From positions 365,935 to 429,934 of the forward strand of contig CM018913.1 in assembly GCA_009663005.1 (NCBI GenBank): a DNA stretch of 64,000 bases, written 5' to 3'. Shown one piece after another: positions 10,328 to 20,599 of the stretch. Each line of letters begins with the position of its first letter. The first letter of the stretch is position 1. The translations under genes and the position numbers were made by a program. The notes below the pieces were generated by a model. It did not search any database, had not been told where the DNA came from, and worked only from the letters and a program-made list of their open reading frames with translations. This DNA comes from Actinidia chinensis. Lineage: Eukaryota > Streptophyta > Magnoliopsida > Ericales > Actinidiaceae.

Positions 10328-12557
10328 ATTATGTATGAATATCTTTATATTATATATTTATATATGTATATATATGTATAAATATATTTTTAATATCTAG
10401 ATATTTTACATTTTGTTTTTTTATATATATTTTCTTCCTTATCCCCCACCCTTATCCTCCCGGATAACTTTTAACTAGGGTGAAGGCCACCCATAAATTA
10501 TCCACCTCTATCCTTCCGCTGGGGGAAAAGTTATCAGGGGAGAAAAGTTATCCGGGCGGGTTTTCACCATCCGAACGCCGGATAGAAAAAGTTATCTGGG
10601 GGAAAAGTTATGCGCCCCCCTTATCCTCCAGCTAAACAGGCCCTAAATGTTTTGTTCCAACACGCTCCATCCCTGGCAGAACCATTACCAAAGGAGCATA
10701 AGGTCACAGTGCAACACTTTGCAAAAATATGTTGTTCCAGGAGTTATTGTCGAATGAGTTGCTTCATTCAGTGATGCAAATCCATAACTTTGCAACTAAA
10801 TGGCACATCACACTATGCCGCTGCACATATGCAAGGTTATACTTATTCCACCTAGTGTCTACTAATTCCAGTTTCAAAATCTCGTGATGGTCCAAGGTAT
10901 ATGTTTATTACACAGACATCAATAAATAATGCAAAGAATATAGTGAAACTATTCTCAGAACTATAATGTACACATCAAGCAAAATTGAAGGACAAGTATA
11001 GCGACCACAGTGTGGTCAAGATTCACAAGAGCATCACAAATGCATGAACCACTGTAACAAAACATCAAACTTGAGAAATAGAAAATTCAATAACGTTATA
11101 ATTTCTTCTAAAATGCATATAGTAGAAATAAGATGGACCTGGAGATATCTAAATGAAAAGGGATCCACAGAAGTTATTGAAAGTGTATGAACTCGATAGC
11201 ATGATTTCTAAATGTAAAAGTACATGAACTAAATATATTATTTACCACTTAACAGTTCATAACCATTTCCAAGTATAAGTATATCCAATTGGTAAAAGAG
11301 AAGCCTTGGTACACTTAACAAAAAATATGAGTATTGGAACTTTGGATGTTTACCAATTGCAGATTCCTTGTCCTCATTGCGCATGAGCTCATCGGCTTCT
11401 TCAACTGTCTCTACTGTGACAGGTGGACCTCCGAAGCTCATGTGATTGTATTTCGTTAACAATGTCTTGTCAAACTCGTATCCAGGTTCTGCAATCAAAT
11501 AACCATCCACTTCAAATACACTCAAATGCAGTTTAGAAAACAAAACGTTAATTCCATATAGCTACCAATAATTGAAATTGCGACAAAAGCATAGGCATTG
11601 TGTGACCTCTTCGGGCATTCATTCGCTTCTCGAATAGCCGAACTGGATCAGAACCCTCTAAACAGGCCGCATAAGTAATTAACCTGACATCGAATTTGAC
11701 CAAATTTAACACAAAATAGGACCCTCTTTGCACACATATACATATGTATAGAAGGCCATCTCCAATCCAAAATGTCACTTTAACCATTTTTTTTGAAAGA
11801 AAGAAATGCTCCAATCCTTACTCTTTTAGATATTTCATCAAATGTTTTTTAAAAAATTCCATACATATCCCAGAAGCTTAATTCACCACAGGGTTAGGCC
11901 ATCTACAATCCTCTCTCTCTCTCTCTTTTCTTTCATGAAATTTGAGTCAATTTTTGGTGAAAATCTTGAATTGATAGGGTGCATTTTAATCCTTACTCTC
12001 TCCATCTTTTTTTTCCTCCTAAAATCTTCTCACAAAATTCCCAACTTATCCCTAAACCCTCTCCATTTTTTACGAAATTAGACTCCCTCCAATGCTTGCT
12101 CTTTTTAAAATTTCTTCCAATTTGAGTAAAAGTGAACGAAACATGGAGATCAAATTTAATTTTAAGTTGACGAAATATGGGGTGAAGAATTGGAGATGCC
12201 CTGAATTTCTAGAAAGGGAGGCGGGGAATGGGGGAAAACGGGGCAATGAGAGAGAGAGAGAGAGAGATACAGAGCGAGTTCTCGGGCGGCTCTGGGGCTG
12301 CAAAACCTGCCACTCTTGTCGATTTTGGGCAACGAATCTTTGGGAGACGATGCGAGAGCTTGGGGAGGGTTTTCCATGAGTTCCTCGAGGGCAAGAGTGG
12401 AAACACGAAGTGTGGGGCTTCGGGGAAATGAGCGTCTTTGAGGGAGGAAACCCACCCATCGGAATCTTCCAGGAGGAGAAGAATTCGAAACGAACTCTTG
12501 TAAGATCAAGTGTCGTCTATGAACATACGGCCTCCGCCAAGAGCTGGTTGCCTCCAT
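7949..12557 (-). CDS. NusB antitermination-domain protein, 8 exons, complete
   Basis: Exons (minus): 12557-12271, 11683-11607, 11488-11354, 9500-9446, 9311-9224, 8366-8268, 8152-8038 and 7995-7949. All introns are GT-AG and all phases agree. The sum is 903 nt, giving 300 residues and a TGA stop with no internal stop. Residues 1-80 are basic and Ser/Arg/Pro-rich, suggesting an organelle transit peptide. The NusB-like part starts near residue 85 (KSGRFCSPRAARELAL, then TYAACLEGSDPVRLFEKR). Later come YNHMSFGGPPVT, FTRKLLVAIVERWNSHV and the C-terminal core NEPAGRILEFCILHLAMSEI, IVINEAVDIAKRF and APRIINGCLRTFV. Bacterial NusB acts with NusE in rRNA antitermination; plant members (Arabidopsis At4g26370 as I recall it) are thought to act in plastid RNA metabolism. 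The last exon is the least certain because it is short and not conserved. Confidence 0.88.
8868..8962 (+). repeat. Dispersed repeat in NusB intron, copy 1
   Basis: Contains CATTTGGCCCTTGATAGAG, AATGGCGTAAAAG, TAGCCAACCCCAATTGATTG and GCTTGGTTT. A diverged partner lies at 39827-39900 in the pyruvate kinase intron. This string is familiar from many plant genomes as the tail of a retroposon-like repeat; its class is not determined. Confidence 0.6.
10096..10646. mobile_element. MITE, GGATAACTTTT family, copy 3, in NusB intron 3
   Basis: Left end ATCGTTTGGCTGCCGGATAG, right end TATCCTCCAGCTAAACAGGC, inverted and imperfect. Interior shows GGGGATAACTTTT blocks, a palindromic core with AAAATATCTAGATATT near both sides of a TCTA microsatellite, then CCGGATAACTTTT and AAAAGTTATC blocks. 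Best preserved of the three copies. It lies inside an intron of an intact gene. Confidence 0.7.
10277..10326 (+). repeat. (TCTA)n microsatellite
   Basis: About 12 perfect TCTA units in the core of the MITE. Confidence 0.9.
11753..12201. mobile_element. MITE in NusB intron 1, CATCTCCAATCC type
   Basis: GGCCATCTCCAATCC at 11753-11767 is mirrored by GAATTGGAGATGCCC at 12187-12201. Internal diverged motifs (GCTCCAATCCTTACTC, GGCCATCTACAATCC) suggest internal duplication. The element fills most of intron 1. Related ends occur at 42722 and 63414-63713. Confidence 0.6.
12243..12270 (-). repeat. (CT)n tract at the NusB exon 1 donor
   Basis: The intron 1 donor GTATCT is followed at once by a CT repeat of about 10 units on the minus strand. 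Confidence 0.7.
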
Positions 12558-13180
12558 TTTTTTTGTGAGCTCTTAAAACCGGTGGCTCTCTCTGGTCTGG
12601 ACCCCTCTCTCTCTCTTATCTTGGATATTTCATTGCTACGACGACGTATGCATTCCAAAGCTTTCATTATTCCGTTTTCTTTTCATATTGTTTTTCATTT
12701 ACGTGTCTATGAATAAACATCGGCATAAATTTTACATGAAAATCTCTTCTTTTTTTTTGTTTTGATTTCTACGCTCCTTTTTTTATATTTCACACTGCAA
12801 ATTTTATTTTTATTATATAAAATTATAAAAATACTCTCAAAATTCAATATAAAAAAATTATTTTTAATAATTTTATTTAGTAAAAATAAATTTTAAAATA
12901 TAAGAAATAGAATGTAAAAATCAAAATTTTTTTTTATTTGTTTCCTATTTCATCGACAATCATTTAGTAAAGAAAATAAAAACAAAAACCAAACACCGCA
13001 GTTGAATTTTTTTTTAACTTTGAATCCTCCTCCTACTGGTCCCGAATCAGTCACATAATCCGCCTGATGAGGCCTACGAACTGCGCTTTCGAGCGCGAAT
13101 TAACGAATTAGGATGTAATTCGTACAAAATTCGCGAATTACAATAACTCAATTCGCGTACTACAAACGAATTTGAGTAAA
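12558..13180 (-). promoter_or_regulatory. Upstream region of the NusB-domain gene
   Basis: CT-rich leader sequence lies near 12590-12620 on the plus strand; the rest is AT-rich. No TATA box stood out. The CGAATT palindrome cluster is listed separately. Confidence 0.3.
13092..13175. repeat. Cluster of CGAATT/AATTCG inverted repeats
   Basis: Within 84 bp there are GCGCGAATTAACGAATTAG, GTAATTCGTAC, AATTCGCGAATT and AATTCGCGTAC, partly palindromic and able to form several alternative hairpins. Function unknown. Confidence 0.6.
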
Positions 13181-13267
13181 GTTATCGTTGACGGCCTTGT
13201 CGACGACGAGCCGATTGGGCGACTTCTAGGGCTCTAAGATCGCCGTCGAGAAGTCCTTCTTCACCCC
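13181..13267 (-). pseudogene. Fragment resembling CDC48 N-terminus, with a stop
   Basis: The minus-strand frame from 13267 reads GVKKDFSTAILEP, then a TAG stop, then KSPNRLVVDKAVNDN. This matches the start of plant CDC48/p97, which has KRDFSTAILERKKAPNRLVV. The AAA-type CDC48 ATPase extracts ubiquitinated proteins. Here the family's ERKK is replaced by EP-stop-K. Only about 29 residues are recognisable; upstream is a TTTTTTCAG acceptor-like sequence and downstream the match ends. It is a captured or decayed piece, not a gene. Confidence 0.7.
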
Positions 13268-14198
13268 TTTCCTGAAAAAATTCCACAGTCAAACCCAAAT
13301 CTCGAATCGTTAAGATGACTTTCGCAGTCGAAGCACTCACGACTCACGAGTCGGAGGATTCAGCTTGGTTACTCATATCTTTTTGCTTAGATTGTGGTGA
13401 TTTGACGATGGGTGATCTGCGAGAGGAGGCGACGACGAAGACGCAAGGAGAACGGAGACAACAGAGAAGTATCGAGAGAGAGAGAGCCAATTTAAAACAA
13501 TTATTTTCCTTTTATAAAAAGGGAAACGAGTTATTTTTTTATTTTTGGTTTTAAGTGGTTTTCTGGGTGATGCTATTTGAACCCAAATTTGTTCTCTGTA
13601 AGCCCACAACATTGCATGTAAATAAATGTCACCGATCATATCTAAAATAAATACTTATAGTATAAAAGTATATAAACATTGCATCTATAATTCAATTAGT
13701 TAATTGTAAATATATTTATTATTAATTCACTAAAAGTAATATAATATATTTTTTGTGTTATAAATAAATTTATATATACATATATTTTTATTATGTAATG
13801 AACGCTCTCACGACGCTCTCAATAGTAGAGCTTTTAAAATTGGATGCTCTCCCGTTTTCGCCCGCGCTCACGCTCACGCTTTACGAATCGGTGACTTAGG
13901 GACTCCCGATTGCAAAGGCAAAGCATGCGTTGTCGTCTATTTTTTGCCTAGCCAAATTGTCCTTGGTTATTTTCTGCTTTTGACGCCCCTCCCTGTCTTT
14001 CCCCGTCTAAATCAAAACAAATCTAAAGCAAGAGTTGTAGTCGACTGTACAATTTCACCACCCCCATGCAACTCCTATCATGCGGCGCCTTGCCCTCGTC
14101 ACACCAGAGCTCTCTTCCCAGATCGTTGGCAAAGGCTGTATAACTTGAGGGGTGGAAGGCAACAAAACTTGATTATTCAACGGCTTATTTAACAAAAC
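13268..14198. other. Spacer, no gene seen
   Basis: A GAG-rich stretch lies near 13472-13486. From 13560 to 13800 the sequence is very AT-rich. No recognised protein. Confidence 0.45.
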
Positions 14199-17100
14199 AT
14201 GTGACGCACCGAAATTTTGGAAGATCAAATAACTAAAAACAATATAATATAAAAGTAATTATAGAACCAAGTACAAAAATAGGTTTCATAATATTACAGA
14301 ACCAATAACCACAATAAAGTTAACAAAAGACCAAGCCTTAAGCCACAAAGTCATCAGCAGCAGCATCACCTTCTGGCTTCATCGTCCTCATCTAAACCTA
14401 GCATAAAATGCTATGACCTGCGAAGCACACTACAAAAACAAAAACCTACGAAACTCAACTCAACAACTCCAAAGCAACAACAACACATACAAAAAAATAA
14501 TATAGTAGCGTGCAGATGCAAAACAATGATAGAAAGACGATTCCATTATTTAATATAGTAGCGCTTTGGATTAGGAGTGGTACTCCATGGGGAGAACCCT
14601 AGAGTGACTAAAGTAAAATCTCAAAATACTAAAGGATGCCCCTCGCATAGCGTTAAATACCCAAATGGTATCATCCCTAGTCCGCCACAAGGGGATCAGA
14701 CTGGAATCAACCTTACTAGTTCGAAAATCAAATAATATCAAATAAGTCCCAAATTATCGGCTCATGCCAACTCACGAGGGCGTGTAGACTACTTGCGCAA
14801 GACTTTCCACTAGAGACACAACCTAAATACTCATTTCATCATGATCTCATCATCTCAAACTATTTTACTTAGTTAAAGTCTAGAGCTAGGTGATCGCAAC
14901 CACATACCAACTCTGGTGAAACCCTATGTTTATGAATAAAAAGCAAACGTCATAATATACATATTCGAGACTTATGGAGCATACGTCGATATTAACATTC
15001 CAATGTCATCTAGTAATGTAATACTCCGAACCGCAAAAATAAATATTACATAATTTAAATATAACTATATTTGTCGTCGAGTTTAAAATTTGAAAGAAAA
15101 AAAATTTTTTTTTGGGGACCGATATTCAAACACGTGGTGGGACACGATGGGGTGCGGACATGGAGACACGTGGTGACGCGTGTCACCACGCATGGGAGGA
15201 TGGGTGTCTTTGTCCGTGTGTGTGTGCGGCATGCATTGTGTGTTGGGGTGCATGTGAAGAAGCCTAATAAGGCCAAAAACATAAATATCAAACTTCAAAG
15301 TATAAAAGATGCCAGCAGCTCTTCCATCTCCATCCCACGCAAACAGAAACATAGAAAGAAAGGAAAGTAAGAGAAATAGGAAGAAAGAAAAGGTGAGAGA
15401 AAACACTAAGGGGCCGGTTATTGTTTTTCGCCGGTAATTTCAAATTTAATCTTATTTATTTCTTTAAGTCTTATTATATAACACCGAGCTAGTTCATTTT
15501 AAACTCGCTAAATACCTCAAAATTTAGGCATTTATACGAAATTTTAAAATTTAAAATTTGGACTACTCGGAATTTGTTTTTGTCACTGACACACAAGCCT
15601 CGGTTTTTGATTCTAACTTTTTTCATACGATTCCGAATTCCTTGTTTAAATTTAGTTTAGAAAGATATTGAAATTATCTAAAAACTTTAATTTACAACAG
15701 TTTGTGAAATTCCAAACTTAAATGATCCAAAATCGACCTGCAAACTGACTGTCGAAACTGGAATTAAAGTTGAAATAGAAAATTTTACGAATTTTGTAAA
15801 AAAATAGTTACTCCTGTTAGAAAAATTATGAAAATTTTATATGTATACAATTAAATATGTCTAGTTATTGTATATTTCATTTCATCGAATTTCTAAAATG
15901 GTTTCGATAGGTAGAATAATTTTATAACTGAGCTACTGTCACTGAAAATCTAAACAAGAACTGGGGAAGTTTTGGCGAATTTTGAAAATAGTTATCCAAC
16001 TTAAAATTTTTATGATATTTTTATTGTAAGTACTAAATGTGTCTAGTATATTCTTATTAATTCGGAGGTCAATTATATGATGAGTTTTATAAAATAAATT
16101 ACCGAATGGCTGTTTTTGGAAAATTTTTAAACTGTTTGGCAAAGAAAATTCGAATTGTTAAATTTTTGCCGCAAGGAGGATATTAATCTTACATTCGAAA
16201 AATATTAAACGAGGACCCAAATCCAGGAACGTGTATTCAGAACGTTCGCTTGCGTGTGTGAAAGAAAAATTGAGCATATTCTCGATTATCTTGTTAGTAG
16301 TACATAGCATACAAGTACTGTTTTAATGTTCTGAAGCATTTCTTGTGTTTAAACTGATTGTTTTATGGTTAAAAGTATGCTTGTTTTGATATACCATGAA
16401 CATTATGAAAATGATAATTTGCGAAATGTATGTGTTGAAGTCGACACATAGTTTCATACGATGCCCCGTGCACTAGGGGGAGAATATAGCGGTGGTTGAT
16501 GTAATAAGGAGATCATGACCAGATGATTGTGGGATGAATTCATACCAAAGGTTTTATTGTTCCGCTCCCTATGTTCTGGTGTTCGTGTACGTTGTGTGCG
16601 CAAATTGTCAATCGTAATGAAATGTAAAACTTGATGTAATAGTTGCCGTACCTGACCATGAATTTTCCGCGAGGGATTGATTTTATATGTATCTTGACTG
16701 AGAGTCAAGGATGGCCTAGGGGAGCCATGGATTGACACAAGTGGTTTCATTTTCTAGTTTTTTTGGTTTGTTAAATGAACCTGATTTTCATAATATTCTT
16801 CATGGGTGCATGTATGTTTTTATATAACCTGACTCACATAGCCTAGTGGCTTAAGACGTTGTCGACGTAACTCATTTCATGTGATGAAATGAGGGATGCG
16901 CGACTGAGGGTCAGGTGCCCTTAGTGTAACCGAGTTTTTTGATAGTCCTGTACTGTCCTGATATGTATAAGAACTTTTATGTTTTGAACTCTGTAATAGT
17001 TGGAATTGTATAGTTAAAAAACTGATACAGTAGTAGTTTACGGTTGTACGGTTTGTGGGCAGAACCGTGTTGGGTTTTTGTAAATCGAAACCATGACAAT

Positions 17101-17298
17101 AGTTTTATATTGAACACGTCAGCTCTGTTTTTATTTGGATCTTCCGCTTATTTCATTCAAGCAATGTATGTTGAATATGTTAGTAAATCCCTAAACTGAA
17201 TCGGTTGAAAGGCCTTATTGAGATGGAGTTCACTGGCCGGTCACGTGACACCTGTATTATTGGTGGGACCCAGTGTATAATGAGTCGGGTCGTGACAA
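14199..17298. mobile_element. LTR-retrotransposon-type repeat, possibly solo or nested LTRs
   Basis: Begins TGTGACGCACCGAAATTTTG and ends GGGTCGTGACA; the ends are inverted (TGTGACGCACCGA against TGTCACGACCCGA). Such ends are common in plant Ty3/gypsy LTRs. A second LTR-like start, TGTAATACTCCGAA, appears near 15018. No gag or pol reading frame is visible and a clear 5-bp target duplication was not found (AAACA against AGTAA). Solo LTR, nested LTRs or another repeat are all possible. Confidence 0.4.
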
Positions 17299-18892
17299 GT
17301 AATCACTAAATCACATGGATGCAATAACATCACAAGTATAGGGCCTAAGAAACAAAAAAATCACTAACTAGCGCAACTTTATAAATCTATACTAAATTTT
17401 TAGTAAGGTACATCTTCAAATAAAAAATGAAAAATCATACTTAGATTTATTAAAAAATTATAAACTATACATAAGTGTTTAATAATTAGATAAGGTTTTT
17501 TTTCCAATAACCACTTATGAAAATAACTTTTAAAATAAATATCAAAAATACCCTTATGATATCCAAATCTGACATAATTTACAAAAAATATCATATCTCA
17601 CTCGTTTATTACTCAAAATACTTCAAACTAATTTTATATGAAATATAACACATGTATCTAATGTTTAGAAGTATTTTAACTTAAAAATTAGTTTAATAGA
17701 ATAAATGGTGATATTAAGTTGTTTGCAACAGATTCTGGTATGACTTTAACAATGATGTGAAAAATATAAAAAATAAAATACCAAATGGACTCTATAAACT
17801 CTACGAAAATTCACACATGCAATAGAGATATAAAGCAAGACTCAATTCAAAGATCATGAGAAATAGTTCAGATTTGATATTTATTTTGAAATGTACAATA
17901 TGAGAAAAAAAATAGTGGAGTTTTGACAGTTTTGCATACATGAAGTGTACATACCATATAAGGCTATAAAACTTACATGCAAACTGCAAGCATGCTTCTA
18001 ACACATAGATGGATGATCATAGCAAACAATATCAGTCTATGCATATTCATATATAAGCCTAAAAGTAGCATATACAAAAGAAATGGATAGAAACACAATA
18101 TAGCATGAAAATTAACCATATAAACTCAAATTAAGCTCATAATCATCTAGCATGCATCCTATTCTTGAGAGATTAAAAATAAGTAAGAAAGGGAGCATAG
18201 AGTAAAGTTCAAGTTCAAGTATTTTTACCTAAAAGCCTAGAAATTAGAATATGAGAATACAAGTACAAGTGTGGGTGAGGTAGGTGGAGCCTTCTTCCTC
18301 CTCATTTTTCTCTCTCTCTAATCTTCTCCATCTCTCTCTCCCTTAGTCTTCTTCTTTGTCTCTCTACTCTTCTCCTTCTTTCTCTCTCATGGTAGAATTT
18401 ACTAAGGAGAAATTGAATCTTCGGAGTTCAATTTATCTTATTTATAGACTAAGGTATTGGTAAAAATAAATGTTGGAGTGTGTAGTGAGAAATTAGATGG
18501 ATAATAGAGTTAAGTGAGGGATGTACAAAGAAGAGTGATAAAAACTAGGTGAAAGGGGCGTAGAAAGTAGATGAGTAGATGACTATATAAGAAATAAAAA
18601 AAATCCTGACCTAAATATCTTTGATTAGCAGGATTACAGTACACTCACTTTAAAAAAATTATAAATTTTATTTTAAATTATTATTATTTTTTTACTTTCA
18701 CATTCTAAGATATATTAATTATACTTTAGCCTCCTTACCTAAAATTCTAGATCAATCTCGAACAAAATCAGTGGAAGCAAACGATAGGGAAATGACTGCC
18801 CAGGGATTCTACAGAGGGGGTCGTCTCCCTGAAATATTTTCTCCTTTCAGTAAAAATTACAGAAAACGGAATCGCATAACTTACTCATAAGA
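17299..18892. other. Spacer, no gene seen
   Basis: AT-rich with a CT-rich patch near 18307-18388. No recognised coding sequence. Confidence 0.5.
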
Positions 18893-18911
18893 GAGAGAGA
18901 GAGAGAGAGAG
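18893..18911 (+). repeat. (GA)n microsatellite
   Basis: About nine GA units. Confidence 0.85.
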
Positions 18912-19149
18912 GAGTTGGGTAGAAACGTGGTCGGTGAGGCGACGGAGCCGTTCAGGTCCTTGTCTGATGGCGTTGAATCGGCCGATCTGCTTCAGAACTA
19001 AACTATCCTCCCGAATTCAACAAACGGCCCACACGTTGTCCTTTAATATAATATCGTGCTGTAGAATCACAATAGACGTCTACCCCCTTTCCGTTACGGT
19101 GAATATCTTTCATTTCCCCCATCGTTTACGTTTCTCCTCTCTCCTCCCC

Positions 19150-20500
19150 CAATCCGCCTCCCTATATCAGCTTCTGAGTTCTCCGTCATCAGAAATCAAT
19201 TGAGTCTGTTCTTTCCAATTTCAGGATTTATACTCGATCGTGGATCCTATTCGAATACAGCTTAATTTAATTACTACTTCCTCGAATCATTTCTGAATTT
19301 AGATGGATCGTCGACCGATTAGAGCTAAATTGGTTAGTTCGCACTGCTTGATCTTCTAACTGCTTAATTGATTAGTTCTTCGCAGTCCGGTTTTCAAGTT
19401 TTCACATTGATTTGCCTATCTCGGTAGTTCTGGATCGATCGATTGGGAACTCAATCGATTCGTTTATGCCAAAAATTGCTGTCATTTAAGGGATTTTCGT
19501 GATTTCATTGCTTGATTTCTGCAGGTTCCGAACGAAATGCTAAAATCCTTTGATCTAGTTCGTCACTTCTCAATTTAGTTCCTAAATTAGGAATTGATTT
19601 GTTCGCTGGTTGGGTAGGATGGATGAACCTAACGTCCTACTGAAATTCCCTTATCCTCATTCGACGTTCCTATGCTAAACCTGGGGGTTTGTCTTGGTGA
19701 TTTTCGTCAGTTGATTGAAATCCCCAATCCTGTTTTCAGATCTGCTGAATTGAAATAGAATCTTGGATATGATTTAAACATTATAGGCTTATAGATATAT
19801 TGAACTGATTGGGATCAACCTATTTTTTTTTTCATTATCTGGAACAACAGCAAGCCGAATACTCATCCGAATATAATGAGACCTTCCATGGTTGACTGCC
19901 AGTAGTTGATATCGAGTTTTTGCAAAGCTTTTCGAGCAGCATCAAACATGTGTCAATTCGTCGCCACATCTCACTCTCGTGGCGCAACCAAGAGAGCAAA
20001 CGAATACTTTAGCTCACCCTTTTTGCGAGCAGTCCCGTTAGCCTCTGTTGATGTAGTTCTGTTGCTTTTGGTACTTGGAAGCAGTGGGCTTCTTTGACCG
20101 TTCCATCCTGAAAATTGTCGTCCATGAAGTTTCTTGTTTCTTCCTACAATTTGTGATCTCCTTGTGGAGGTGGTAACGTAATGCGCCTGTTTTTTGGTTG
20201 TGTCGGTTTTGATTGTTTTTCAATGCACCTTATATTGCTACAATTGGCGATATGGGAATTTCCTGTATATCAATCAATAAAATGCGGGAAGCCTTACTGC
20301 CAAGGGGCTGCGTAAGGCAGTTGAGTTCGATATCCCTCTTGAACAGAAGAGTGTGTGAAGTACTTGCTTCCGATGCCCATCATCTGCTTACGGGGTGAAC
20401 CATTGGAGCTTGGGGAGGATCAAGGAATTGGAAGGCAGAGTTAAAGAATGGCACCTCTCCACGGCGTACTTTTCTCATCGTTCTCATCCCTTTTTTCTCC
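19150..20500 (+). other. Transcript-like region of unknown product
   Basis: Base composition is richer in GC and in mixed codon-like text than the flanks. A short candidate first exon at 19303-19332 reads MDRRPIRAKL and meets a GTTAGT donor. Possible exons follow AACAG at 19854 and TGCAG at 19524, but no continuous protein could be assembled and none matched a family I know. It may be a noncoding RNA, a gene broken by indels, or a gene I do not recognise. Confidence 0.25.
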
Positions 20501-20599
20501 CTTCCTTTCTCCTTGTCTTTTTTTTTTTTTGTCCCTAAGAGGTCCTGCAGAATCAATAATAAACTAGGTTTTCCTCCCCCTCCCCTTGTGTTTTTTTAA

